Below are positions 36,501-43,663 of a stretch of 46,140 bases of DNA, in pieces; position 1 is the stretch's first letter; each line of letters begins with the position of its first letter. Source of the stretch: CAZUNO01 sp964621445 [NCBI: Candidatus Hadarchaeota archaeon]. Its GTDB lineage: Archaea; CAYQAE01; CAYVLA01. The stretch lies in the NCBI GenBank assembly GCA_964621445.1, contig CAZUNO010000023.1, positions 1 to 46,140 on the forward strand, written 5' to 3'. The notes beneath the pieces were generated by a model. That model did no database searches, was not told where the DNA came from, and saw only the letters and a list, made by a program, of their open reading frames with translations. The translations under genes were made by a program, and so were the position numbers.

Positions 36501-37432
36501 TCTTCGGCCTGGCCGCTCTACCCCAGAACCTCCGTCCTCACCCGATTTTGGATCTTAAAACAACCGCCACCGAGGGAGATTCAATCACCATGAACGCATC
36601 CCAATCCTGGGACCCCGACGGGGCCATAATCTCTTATAGCTGGAACTTTGGCGATGGAATGACCGCGACGGGAAAGACCATTGAGCATGTATATATGGAC
36701 GATGGAAAGTACACGGTGCGACTCACGGTCGAGGATAGCGGAGGGTCCATCGGAACCGCAACCAAGCGCGTAACCGTGCTCAACGCCGACCCCGTGGTTG
36801 ACGCGGGGCCAGACATCAAATCCATCACCCATGATGAGGTCTCCTTCAACGGGTCTGTATGGGATGCGGGTGAGCTGGATACGCACGAGTTTACCTGGAA
36901 TTTTGGTGACGGTGAAACGGCAACCGGGTGCCTGGAGACCGAGCACATCTACGAATCCCCCGGGAACTACACCGTCAGTCTCCTTGTAATGGATGATGAC
37001 GGGGGGTGTGGCGAGGACACAATGGTGGTCCAGGTTAGGGAGCCCCAAGGGATCATCGATGAGATGGAAGCAATAATACTGGGTCTCGATGAAGAGGCCT
37101 TCAAGATACCCGACCTTGAGAAATTCTACAAAAAGCACTACCTGATGTCTCTGGAAGGAATAAAATCGGACATTCAATCGGAAAGATACGCTCAGGCCAT
37201 AACCTCCCTAAATCAAAGTCTCAGAAGCACCATGGACGGCCAGTTGGATAATGCCAGTGAAAAGAAGGATGACTGGATAGTCGATGGCCAGATACAAGGG
37301 GAACTCGTTTCGTTGATCGATGAACTGGTTTCCAATCTTGTCGGTCTTAATGGAGGTCTTCCCGAGGAAGGTTACCAAGAACATCCGCTGAGAAGATCTA
37401 GATACGAGTCATGGAATGGAATGCCTGCTTGA
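30572..37432 (+). CDS. Giant secreted surface protein with TSP3 repeats, propeller-like and PKD domains
   Basis: A 2286-residue exported protein. A TTG start (30572) precedes the signal segment ITPIILMVLLITCAPLEVIN. Modules in order (approximate residues): thrombospondin type 3-like calcium repeats (62-153, DxDxDGLxDxxE); a beta-trefoil/fascin-like stretch (290-410, NGLYVTV, NGLFLASS, NGYLVANAS); a helical region with two hydrophobic helices (717-792); a second TSP3 block (1001-1133); an NHL-like beta-propeller (1150-1403, with repeated NGT.L..W); a long TSP3 block (1415-1670); an uncharacterised beta domain (1673-1986); two PKD domains (WNFGDG near 2024 and 2107); and a helical C-terminus without a membrane anchor or recognised sorting signal. 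Many N-x-S/T sequons suggest heavy N-glycosylation. It probably forms an extended calcium-stiffened surface fibre. Part of its 3' end is duplicated at 39357-39931. Confidence 0.85.
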   Translation: MEGIPRITPIILMVLLITCAPLEVINAPNPPQPPPVAQSGPLHRTALSGLIFRLLNATTDWTDDDMDGLPNTVEAVIGTNPNNTDSDFDGLNDTYEGNHDLDPLVADSNYDGLPDYYEVTNLISTDLDGDGVHNAWDADNDGDGISDRTDLSPSSRTDITDLVNIDLRTGGHLTYVTFQLVPENPEHLKLLDRQWDWPLDNEAMMKDLDDSREDLQVVPMLNLTLDVSLDQTDLRDYGAIATSNGVMLPLYPVGELGTVAAMGGKLSYPGSVEPDALIEAGLIWRVLGQTDQEAVALKAENGLYVTVRDDGRAVASKEQPNASETFGWLEIDNELFLKSHNGLFLASSPDGLMVANGTNQGVNTSLTLTEVTGGVVFSTSGGGYVSLAENGYLVANASRANASTFQIVDMGYSSETINLGTYSEDFMLTGLRLEENHGTDVSVFYDNNFNSTLAANFVLVYEFLRNSTSTVYDMEEVLGTYDLHVNQSKATFDTRDEAMASLAGEIIPDALRSLPNGSVLPLITAVEDRSSILDLVDLSPGTPIAGNDIIADLVYEPVAVSKTVKSDWYNVTVQSALSVEQITDRIIALGMDDNVTMDLICLTTAWNTGEQTLARIGSQETAFDQSDLQMLPDLVDDIATYGMEGIAILHESIGSVENVLHSYRFIQAIKLLRSLKKAGFSISVKGSRAWTKMLTSTYKQVTKSSSKFWKSWERLGKALEAIAILLDLGFAIYEVITIVYGSDLNPQQTYMALQMTFMNLIYAMSLIMIGAIPLVGWLISLSIAISDLIGEWSEKLFTWFVDLFTDVTNQVTPDIQMVGDPSIDVDDKDRNGIDVGDRITFRTRLKANMSCNDYSLLWRSALYPYVKLTGPAGSNSTTGYVYPPRSLNYEMLPVPPRSTWTIFSGSSGNLRYKGQTYESGAWIEPGIGMPNFPVTVELETYYELWYEWRYFVFLVFYWFWQYHDDWEEGIASLGTFTIPFDIMPGTIEDFVTWSRITPLDRDGDGLEDDEETTTDPWRYDSDGDGLNDKFEIDTGTDPNNPDTDSDGLLDRYELVRGTNPTSADTDGDNLTDYVEEAGWVISFEYCDQPFRMRVHSNPLIPDTDGDGVVDEMEYYSDLNPSSPDTDGDGSGDVADPKWIEKRLYSQEKWSVAPEIVNLDVASNDTFYTAALEEGVLIYSNGSITGHWEPSSHSISSAGDIAISDGLFWVADVGSNDIRCYNPNGTLNRSWGADQRPAALTVDDVGDIHIARSGPGYAYIQTYDPNGTRLDQWGSLGPLPQGLNNLTGLAADPGRNRVYIADGGNGSGRWGRIAEFTLDGTYLSDLSGTADPRDVAISPTGIFAADPGNSSILMYHSNGTLLESWTDYDNGNSSLQNPIAIAMFENLLFVLDRNPGLTEVIVLEIRDIYTRPETVDGVDDLDEDGLEDVQEIAGWQITIDGPGGNQTRYVNSDPMLVDTDFDGLTDYEEFNLTTDPRNPDTDDDGLQDSVEMSRYGTNPLDFDTDDDDVDDGMEIALGSDPRKPDTDDDGLSDHEELNLGTNPCKPDTDGDGLSDYHEMVMNTDPFDPDSDGDGIFDGLERDLGTNPLEKDSDGDGINDNVEIELKTDPTNEDTDGDNLTDGFERRIRLDPLSIDTDGDGLSDWQELALGTDPLREDTDGDGIPDGADKDSLRPHVRQIVLSYDQTPENQDFVDALEAYVNVTQVSTQELLTSYSGAPYIVLVGDPGGNGSIGNLVGELLHDAGDVLDEMLASSANRLAVRYGTWNQPQTVVLLSQPRTSDHLLVLDALREKTVIISNSSVTMEFNRSLWIEYDLNETTLSYQFMNTEGIDTTKITDSIALIALGEGEKPGIVITKYDSTTTPRQLTRGWGLSRLEETIGKYLNFSLMESEYIEGASITLYYTEDDLDRTGDGDSDDRDDLDEHTLSLYHLDERTGRWSKIDPSKDWVFDTGVNTTDCLLYGEDYAGYVWADVTKLSLFGLAALPQNLRPHPILDLKTTATEGDSITMNASQSWDPDGAIISYSWNFGDGMTATGKTIEHVYMDDGKYTVRLTVEDSGGSIGTATKRVTVLNADPVVDAGPDIKSITHDEVSFNGSVWDAGELDTHEFTWNFGDGETATGCLETEHIYESPGNYTVSLLVMDDDGGCGEDTMVVQVREPQGIIDEMEAIILGLDEEAFKIPDLEKFYKKHYLMSLEGIKSDIQSERYAQAITSLNQSLRSTMDGQLDNASEKKDDWIVDGQIQGELVSLIDELVSNLVGLNGGLPEEGYQEHPLRRSRYESWNGMPA
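34815..35580 (+). repeat. Thrombospondin type 3-like calcium-binding repeat block
   Basis: About a dozen tandem units of the form DTDGDGLSDxxE.xLGTNPxxPD lie within the giant gene. At DNA level the repeats (gataccgatggggatgg and variants) are degenerate, so this is a protein-level repeat. Earlier blocks occur at about 30755-31030 and 33575-33970. Each unit carries the Asp positions for calcium binding. Confidence 0.85.
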
Positions 37433-37767
37433 TATCGATTGCAGAATCGCCCATTAAGATAAAGACTGGTTGAAAAGGGAGGGAGCGACCCTATCAAATT
37501 CAGAGGAATTTCTTTTCGCTCGGGGGCCTCCTGTTTCCCAACTGAAAGGTTAGTCGTCTGCCCGGCCCTTAACCTTCCTAGCCGGCCAGTCCTGCTTCGA
37601 GAGCGGGTTTGACTTCCGTCAAGGTTGATGGACAATGATGCACAACCACGCCCTGGAAAAAACCGGCGAGCAGGAAAATTTTTTAGAGTCATATTGTTTG
37701 CCCCTCCGGGTGCTCTCATTAGGATCCACACGCCTAGCTTTCTTGGTTTTGCCGACATGACCATCTT
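37433..37767. other. Gap downstream of the giant gene
   Basis: No gene is supported. The segment gaaaagggagggagcgaccctatcaaattc (about 37470-37500; given in parts as gaaaagggagggagcgaccc and tatcaaattc) resembles aggaggaagcgaccttgtcaaat at 40065-40086, just before the TIM-barrel protein gene. This may be a further trace of the duplication that created the copy at 39357-39931. Otherwise nothing is visible. Confidence 0.3.
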
Positions 37768-39180
37768 TTGTCTTCTTTTGGGCGTTCGAGCGGACCCCGG
37801 TGTCCCCGGAATGCCTTACAGGAAGCCAGCAAAAATAGGCGATGGGCATCCTTTGCGATTCTGGTATTGGCCACCTGGGCCTTTCTCTCCCTGTCCCCCA
37901 ACTCAACCGGGTTGAACCTTGAGGAACTGCCCATCGACGGGACCACCCTCACCGTCTCGGCCAACTCGACTCTGATGATCGGTGGCGGCGAGTCCGCATA
38001 CCTCAACGGGACCGTCCTTGTCCAAGGGGATAAATCCGAGCCGGTTGTCCTAAGCATCCGGAACCTAGGTAACCTCACCATCGGCAATGGGGTGATCAGA
38101 TGTGTCAATGCCAGCCTCCATCTTAACAATAGCGGCTTGGTCAGGGGCGGGTCCCTAATTCTGGAGTCCCTTTCAGGGGCCAATCTCACCGTGGAAAATC
38201 CCGAGACGATCTCCCTGCGGAGGATCGAGTATTTCTGTCACCAAGGGAGTACGATGCTCTTCAATGATGAAGAGGACTCCGTAACCACCTTCGGCACCTG
38301 GCAGATCAACAACGAAGGAAACATGGAGATCGGGGCCTGGGGTCGTTGGGAGGGCGATTCGTTTTTAGCAAGCGTTTCCAATGATGAGGGGTTGGAAATG
38401 CTCCTGGCAGGAGTCTTCGACCTAGGCACCATCAAACTCGCTGGGGGTGACCACCTTTCCATCATGGGCGACGGAAACGCCTCTCTGGGGAAGATGGAAT
38501 GGCGTGGGACGGGCAGTCTGCAAAATGATGGATCTCTGAAGGTGAACGAGCTCTTCGCCACTGACCGAACCGAAATCCTCAATGACGGATCTCTCCAAAT
38601 CGAGCAAATGCGGCTCTACGGCGGCACAACCGACGACGTCCTCCTAAGCAATCGAGGCAATCTCTCAGTGGAGGCTGCAGACATCAATATCTTCTCTCCC
38701 GGGACCTCGAGCCTGATTACCCTCGATTGCGGGGGCATGACACGCCTACAGAACCTGGAAATTTTATGCAACGTCCCTTTGCCACCAGGCGGAACGGCGG
38801 AGTATTTCGGCTTGATCAACCTGTCCTGCCCTTCGAGGGGTGTTCTCGAAATCGGAAACTTGAAAGCCGGGACGGCGGGACCCGGCCGGGTCCAGCTCAC
38901 CCTAGGCTGCGATGCCTACGTCAATTCTGCCTTTGTCCAGGGCGACACCGATATCATTTGTAAAGGCATGGCGGAGTTCGGCAAGCTCTCTGCACCGGGC
39001 GACAAGGGCCCTCTCGAGCTGTCGGAAGGCGAGTCACTGATCATCGAGGAGGTGGAGCTCGTGGTCCTGTCCGGATCCCTTCGTATCCCCGAGGCCATCT
39101 TCCCTCCCGCCACGTTGCGGTGGGTCGCAGTGGGCGGTATCATAATACTCCTTTCCAGAGAGGAAAGCCAAGGTGGTTAA
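37768..39180 (+). CDS. Secreted beta-rich protein with C-terminal membrane anchor, unknown
   Basis: A 470-residue protein opening with a TTG at 37768. Its hydrophobic export segment (WASFAILVLATWAFLSLSP) lies at about residues 26-44, so a later start is possible. Residues from about 50 to 450 are short repeating beta-strand units rich in N-x-S/T and Gly (GGGESAYLNGTVLVQGD, LTIGNGVIRCVNASLHLNNS, GSLQNDGSLKVNEL, ILNDGSLQIEQMRLYGG). This pattern suggests a right-handed beta-helix or solenoid. The end holds a single hydrophobic helix (WVAVGGIIILLS) and a short tail SREESQGG. No family is recognised. It sits between the giant surface protein and the truncated copy of it, and like both of its surface-protein neighbours carries many glycosylation sequons. 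A role as an adhesin or surface stalk is inference. Confidence 0.62.
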   Translation: MSSFGRSSGPRCPRNALQEASKNRRWASFAILVLATWAFLSLSPNSTGLNLEELPIDGTTLTVSANSTLMIGGGESAYLNGTVLVQGDKSEPVVLSIRNLGNLTIGNGVIRCVNASLHLNNSGLVRGGSLILESLSGANLTVENPETISLRRIEYFCHQGSTMLFNDEEDSVTTFGTWQINNEGNMEIGAWGRWEGDSFLASVSNDEGLEMLLAGVFDLGTIKLAGGDHLSIMGDGNASLGKMEWRGTGSLQNDGSLKVNELFATDRTEILNDGSLQIEQMRLYGGTTDDVLLSNRGNLSVEAADINIFSPGTSSLITLDCGGMTRLQNLEILCNVPLPPGGTAEYFGLINLSCPSRGVLEIGNLKAGTAGPGRVQLTLGCDAYVNSAFVQGDTDIICKGMAEFGKLSAPGDKGPLELSEGESLIIEEVELVVLSGSLRIPEAIFPPATLRWVAVGGIIILLSREESQGG

Positions 39181-39356
39181 CCCAGTAACATCGCTTGTGG
39201 AAAGGTACGGAAAAGAGACCACGTGTTAAGAATGTCTTTACGCTCTAAAATTTCAGAGCGAACGAGGTATGTGAAGCGAGCATAGCTTAAACAAACGGCC
39301 AGGAACACTGAGAGCGGTCTAAGACACCGGCACAACCGAAAAGCAGGAGGCGGCAA

Positions 39357-39931
39357 CCCAGACGGTGGTTCTTCTTTTCCAACCGCATCCCTCCGACCAC
39401 CTTCTGGTACTGGATGCGCTAAGGGAAAAAAACGGTGATCATCTCCAATAGCTCGGTTACCATGGAATTCAACCGCAGCCTGTGGATAGAATATGACCTG
39501 AATGAGACCACCCTATCATACCAGTTCATGAACACCGAGGGCATAGATACCACCAAGATCACCGATTCCATAGCTCTAATCGCCCTGGGCGAGGGGGAGA
39601 AACCCGGGATAGTGATCACCAAATACGATTCCACCACCACTCCTCGACAACTAACTAGGGGGTGGGGACTATCAAGGTTAGAAGAAACTACCGGCAAGTA
39701 CCTTAACTTCTCGCTTATGCAGAGCGGCGAGGACACAATGGTGGTCCAGGTTAGGGAGTCCCATGGGATCATCGATGAGATGGAGGCAATAATACTGGGT
39801 CTCGATGAAGAGGCATTCAAGATACCCGACCTCGAGAAATTCTACAAAAAGCACTACCTGAGAAATATCAGGAGGACCCGATAAAGAAATCTAGATACGA
39901 GTCATGGAATGGTATGCCTGCTTGATATGGA
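39357..39931 (+). pseudogene. Truncated duplicate of the 3' end of the giant surface-protein gene
   Basis: The block matches the giant gene almost base for base in three pieces. 39357-39725 matches about 35872-36235. 39726-39860 matches about 37010-37145. 39885-39931 matches about 37390-37437, including the shared ending (YESWNGMPA, stop). Two internal segments, of roughly 770 and 240 bases, are therefore deleted. A run of six A after gctaaggg in the giant gene has seven in the copy, which breaks the frame. An open frame from 39435 to 39884 survives (150 codons) but lacks an export signal and is unlikely to be functional. The near identity shows the duplication is recent. Confidence 0.85.
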
Positions 39932-40078
39932 TCCCGGATATCGTCCACTATCCCGACAGTTTTCCTTATCCAACCCCCACCTGACCAGGCGGAGAGATGT
40001 TTAATACGAGAACCAAGACGAAAGACTCTTCAACGGGTATACTCCCTGAAAAGGGTATTATCTCAGGAGGAAGCGACC

Positions 40079-41731
40079 TTGTCAAATAGAAATCATTTCC
40101 TTGATGGGAACTACCCATTGATCGGGAGGATAGGTATCGCTTTCCTCTTCGCCCTGCTCGTACTTCACTGCACCGCAATTTACGCCCTCAACACGTCGGC
40201 AAACCAGCCCCATGGAGGGAATGATATTCCCTATTTGCTTCTGGTGTGGTCTAGGATGCAAAATTTTGATCAGCAAGCAATGAAACTATTGGAAGAATCC
40301 CATTACAACGGAACCGCTCTCAAGCCTTTTTCGGCCGGATATGACGGACCTATACCTGATCTCGAAAATTATATTTCCCTCCTTGATGATCTGAACGAGC
40401 TCAAGTCCAACTCCACAAAGGCTCTGTGGCCTGCCGTATACCTGAATAGGATAGTAGGGTATCATCCCGATGAACCCCCAGGTAGCAGCGAGTACTTCAG
40501 GAAGATCGATGGTATCGACCTGGATAATGAATCGGGGGCCAGGGCTGATTTCGAAAAGATCTTCACCCTTGCCCTGCAGATGGCTCGTCACCTTGAAAGC
40601 CCGGGCATAGTGTTGGACCTGGAGGCTTACAATGCAAAGGGTTCCGGGGTTAACCCCGTTTACCACATGAATAACCTGATGTATATCCGTGGGGAGACGG
40701 AAAACGTGCTGGTTCAAAAACTTCAATCATTTGGACATTCGCTGGCAGATATCGCTGCCCAGACCTATCCCGGGTGCAAGATCATGTTTCTATTCACCAG
40801 CCATGATTGGTCGGTGGCCGAAATCGTGGTGGGCATGTTGGACAGGACGCGGGAATTGGACTCTGGCGTCCATATGATCGATGGCGGGGAGGTTGGAATT
40901 GGTTATTGCAGCGAGGACGTGGAGCATCTAAGGTCTAAGATCAGGGAAAGGGAGGAAGTGTGGGCCGAGAAGTTTCCCTATCCTCCCGATCTGTTCAGCC
41001 TCGGGGGAACCATATGTCCCTACCTCAACCGTTCAAAAGCCTCCAGCTTTCTCCTAAACAATGGCCCCCAGATTAAGACATTGAGGGATTTCGAGCCCTT
41101 GTTCCATGAACTCTTCGATGCCTTCGACCTGATATGGATCTACTCCGGTGGATCAGATTACACTCCATTAAATCCCAACGACGCCGCCGTATTCAACGAG
41201 GTGTTTGGCCAGATGATCGACAACTACAAGGCCTATGGTAAGAAGAGTCCTAAGCTTGTTGAGAACCTAGTTGAGGACCTAAGGAATGCGATCATTGACG
41301 CTGCGGAAGATGGAGTGGAAACCACCGCCTACAACCAGAGCATGGATGATGTAATCTCCCTCTGCGACCAAGACAGATATCCCGAGGCATATGATCTGGT
41401 GGAAACCGTCCTATCAAGCGTCACTGAAGCACATGAAAATGCCAAGATATCCCATGCACAGGAGCTCATCTCAAAGGCAGAGGAAAAGATCGCGTTGGCC
41501 AAACATGAAGGCATAGACACCTCCAGGTGCGAACTCTTTCTAAGCAAGGCCAGGCAAGCACTAGAAGAAGGTCAATATAGATCGGTGGAATCCATGTGCG
41601 CTTGCGCGTTGAATTTGCAGGAAAAAATTCCAGAGAGTATTACGATGACATTCCTCGCCAATGTCATTTTATCTATTGTGCTAATACACCTCTCATCTCG
41701 ACCTCATCGGAATGCACATCGAGACATTTAA
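40079..41731 (+). CDS. Secreted, membrane-anchored putative TIM-barrel glycan-active protein
   Basis: A 550-residue protein that starts at a TTG (40079) and has a signal peptide (IGIAFLFALLVLHCTAIYAL, about 17-36). Residues 50-390 alternate strands and helices as in a TIM barrel. Examples are YLLLVWSRMQNFDQQAMKLL; KALWPAVYLNRIVGYHPDEP; GIVLDLEAYNAKG near residue 180, where Asp or Glu could be catalytic; CKIMFLFTSHDW; and FDLIWIYSGGSDYTPLNP. I suspect a glycoside-hydrolase-like domain but cannot name a family. A helical segment follows (about 400-520, AQELISKAEEKIALAKHEG, then SKARQALEEGQYRSVESMC), and then a C-terminal hydrophobic helix (MTFLANVILSIVLIHLSS) with a basic tail RPHRNAHRDI. The domain-stalk-helix-basic-tail layout parallels the tailed family, but the tail sequence differs. 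It lies directly upstream of family copy 9 on the same strand. Confidence 0.62.
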   Translation: MSNRNHFLDGNYPLIGRIGIAFLFALLVLHCTAIYALNTSANQPHGGNDIPYLLLVWSRMQNFDQQAMKLLEESHYNGTALKPFSAGYDGPIPDLENYISLLDDLNELKSNSTKALWPAVYLNRIVGYHPDEPPGSSEYFRKIDGIDLDNESGARADFEKIFTLALQMARHLESPGIVLDLEAYNAKGSGVNPVYHMNNLMYIRGETENVLVQKLQSFGHSLADIAAQTYPGCKIMFLFTSHDWSVAEIVVGMLDRTRELDSGVHMIDGGEVGIGYCSEDVEHLRSKIREREEVWAEKFPYPPDLFSLGGTICPYLNRSKASSFLLNNGPQIKTLRDFEPLFHELFDAFDLIWIYSGGSDYTPLNPNDAAVFNEVFGQMIDNYKAYGKKSPKLVENLVEDLRNAIIDAAEDGVETTAYNQSMDDVISLCDQDRYPEAYDLVETVLSSVTEAHENAKISHAQELISKAEEKIALAKHEGIDTSRCELFLSKARQALEEGQYRSVESMCACALNLQEKIPESITMTFLANVILSIVLIHLSSRPHRNAHRDI

Positions 41732-41733
41732 CC
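41724..41733 (+). promoter_or_regulatory. Possible TATA box for copy 9
   Basis: AT-rich acatttaacc is centred 30 bases before the ATG at 41758 and overlaps the last codons of the upstream gene. The match is weak. Confidence 0.35.
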
Positions 41734-41757
41734 AGGCAGAAATTGGATTAAATTTTC

Positions 41758-43062
41758 ATGCCTGAGTTCAAATGGGGTAAGGCCAAACTAGCAAGTAGCA
41801 TAGCAGATGATAATCATGCTCCAGAATTGACGGAAATCGTGCCGCTTTGCTTGCTTGTCCTAGCCATAATTTCATCAAGTTTTTTGGCACAGGCCAACGC
41901 GGCTGACCAGGTGAGAATTCTGGCCATGGGTCAGGTCGACCCTGATTACAGTCCTCTTCTGGGATTCATGAACTCCGAGCCTTCATTCGATGGAACTCTC
42001 CTAATCTGCAGGTCTATTTTCGTTGAATATAGCGAGCCGGAATTGAGGAGATTCATGAGGATATACTTCCCCCGAACCTATGATGACCTAATCGAGTACG
42101 ATTATTTTGTGTTCGACCAGCCAATGCTCGTTCTATTCAATGACGAACACATCAAGTGGATGTACCAGGCAATGGAGAGAGAGGGAACCGGGGCTCTCGC
42201 CTTCACCATTAGCCAACGTACGGAAATGTACGGTCCCTGGATGAACTCAGTTCTCCCCGAGGCATTTCCTCATGATCAGGAAAAGATAATCGCCAAGGCA
42301 CAGTACAATATAGTTTCCTATGACATAGATGTGAATGACGATCCACAACTGCCTCCGGTTCTTAAGCCGTTCAAGGATCTAGGTATAGAGGAGATCAGGC
42401 CCTTCGGAAAAATAAGGTTATTGTTCAGGAAACAGGGCACCACGATATGGGCCACGGCAAAGGACCTCTCCCTGTATGGATTTCCAAGCTGTCCTCTGTT
42501 AATCTCCTGGGAATACGGAGAAAAAAACTCGAGAATATGGTCGACCGCAAACCAGTTCCATCACCCATTCTGGGATCAGAGGGACGGGAAGGAAAGATAC
42601 GCGCTGGATATTTTCAGCAACATAGTATCATATGGGTGTCGGAGGGGTCTTCCCAGGAACATATTGATGGTGCACAGGATCAGAGAGCATTTCACCCAAT
42701 ACAAGTCCAGAATGGGAATGCTCTACTCACTCCTGGACTTTGTGGAAAGGTTTGGCGCCAGTACACAGAAGATCCAGGGATATATCTCCCAGCTAGATTC
42801 CATGGAAGAGGAAGCCGAGGAACTCTATCTAAGCCAGGAATTCGAGTCAACCCTTGCCCAACAGGAGGAGATCTTCGATTTCTTCTCCAAAGTAGAGTCG
42901 GAGGCCGTGGATGTGAAGGAAAACGCACTCCTGTGGGTCTATGTCCTGGAATGGATAACCGTGAGCGGAACCGGTATGCTGACCGGCTTCGTTATCTGGA
43001 CAATTATGGTCCGCAGGAGATTCTACAGGGAGGTAAAGGTTACCCGAAAAAAGAATCGCTGA
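41758..43062 (+). CDS. Tailed GATase1-like membrane-anchored surface protein (copy 9)
   Basis: ATG 41758 gives a 434-residue protein with a rather long polar N-terminus before the signal helix (PLCLLVLAIISSSFLAQANA). The domain contains MRIYFPRTYDDLIEYDYFVF, KWMYQAMEREGTGALAF, EAFPHDQEKIIAKA, LISWEYGEKNSRIWSTANQF and YALDIFSNIVSYGCRRGLPR. The stalk is LYSLLDFVERFGASTQKIQG. The anchor WVYVLEWITVSGTGMLTGF precedes IMVRRRFYREVKVTRKKNR, a more basic version of the shared tail. Its closest relative is copy 5. This member lies about 15 kb from the main cluster and directly behind the putative TIM-barrel surface protein, 26 bases from that gene's end, which suggests that family members travel with surface-enzyme genes. 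Function unknown. Confidence 0.8.
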   Translation: MPEFKWGKAKLASSIADDNHAPELTEIVPLCLLVLAIISSSFLAQANAADQVRILAMGQVDPDYSPLLGFMNSEPSFDGTLLICRSIFVEYSEPELRRFMRIYFPRTYDDLIEYDYFVFDQPMLVLFNDEHIKWMYQAMEREGTGALAFTISQRTEMYGPWMNSVLPEAFPHDQEKIIAKAQYNIVSYDIDVNDDPQLPPVLKPFKDLGIEEIRPFGKIRLLFRKQGTTIWATAKDLSLYGFPSCPLLISWEYGEKNSRIWSTANQFHHPFWDQRDGKERYALDIFSNIVSYGCRRGLPRNILMVHRIREHFTQYKSRMGMLYSLLDFVERFGASTQKIQGYISQLDSMEEEAEELYLSQEFESTLAQQEEIFDFFSKVESEAVDVKENALLWVYVLEWITVSGTGMLTGFVIWTIMVRRRFYREVKVTRKKNR

Positions 43063-43108
43063 ACCTTGGTATACAGAATATTCTCTACAAGGGGTTTGAA
43101 CTTACTTC

Positions 43109-43558
43109 TCACCAGAAAATTATCCTAACAGCGTGGTGAAAAGCTACCGATTTCTCGGTGAAGTTAGATGCATAGCAGTGCATGTACAATCTTCTGTCCT
43201 TGTCTATGAGGAAATGGCAACCTGATGGAAAGGCCTCATAGGTGTTGACATCGGTTATCCCACCCACTTCGGTGTAGTAATCCCTTCCACAGTAACCGAA
43301 ATAGCCCTCCGTGCCAGTGGGTTCCATTCCGGTTGGATTCCTATTCCACTCAATCCATGGATTCCTTGCGCTTTTTGAAAGAATGTGTCCATTATCACTC
43401 CAACCGCCCTTGCCAACACCGATGAAATGCTCCAATGCAACTACGTGCATATCTTCCCCAGCTTCCAACTCTTCAGACCATCTCTTCGTTCCCTTTTGGG
43501 TGACTTCCAATAGGGAATTCATGGTAATGGATCTCAATGTCCTCCCTGTCATGAGCAC
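43109..43558 (-). CDS. Small protein of unknown function
   Basis: A 149-residue, Trp- and Tyr-rich protein from the GTG at 43558, with an alternative ATG at 43552. There is no signal peptide or transmembrane helix. Readable features are EDMHVVALEHFIGVGKGGWS, NPWIEWNRNPTGMEPTGTEG, then a Cys-containing YFGYCGRDYYTEVGG and a C-terminal strand region (SGCHFLIDKDRRLYMHCYAS). I do not recognise the family. A well-placed TATA box (aattataag, 28 bases from the GTG) supports expression. The last residues (FHHAVRIIFW) are atypical, so the end may have been altered by a frameshift. It is convergent with copy 9. Confidence 0.5.
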   Translation of the reverse strand: MLMTGRTLRSITMNSLLEVTQKGTKRWSEELEAGEDMHVVALEHFIGVGKGGWSDNGHILSKSARNPWIEWNRNPTGMEPTGTEGYFGYCGRDYYTEVGGITDVNTYEAFPSGCHFLIDKDRRLYMHCYASNFTEKSVAFHHAVRIIFW

Positions 43559-43581
43559 CTCCTCCTGGGAATTTCCATGGC

Positions 43582-43589
43582 TTATAATT
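43582..43589 (-). promoter_or_regulatory. Archaeal TATA box for the small unknown gene
   Basis: Read on the minus strand, aattataag is centred 28 bases upstream of the GTG at 43558. This matches a leaderless start. Confidence 0.55.
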
Positions 43590-43663
43590 CATTTGACTCA
43601 ATGTTGAGTAGGATTGCCTAGTGACCCGACCTACTACTAATCGATTATTCTGCAATCCATTTT

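Noticed and set aside
37560-37620. tRNA-like stretch around cttcgagagcgggtttgac
   Set aside because: It does not fold into acceptor, D, anticodon and T arms in any register I could find.
5756-43062. The tailed family as active glutamine amidotransferases
   Set aside because: No Cys-His-Glu catalytic set is conserved across the copies, and the glycine-rich loop is lost in most of them. Only the fold is supported.
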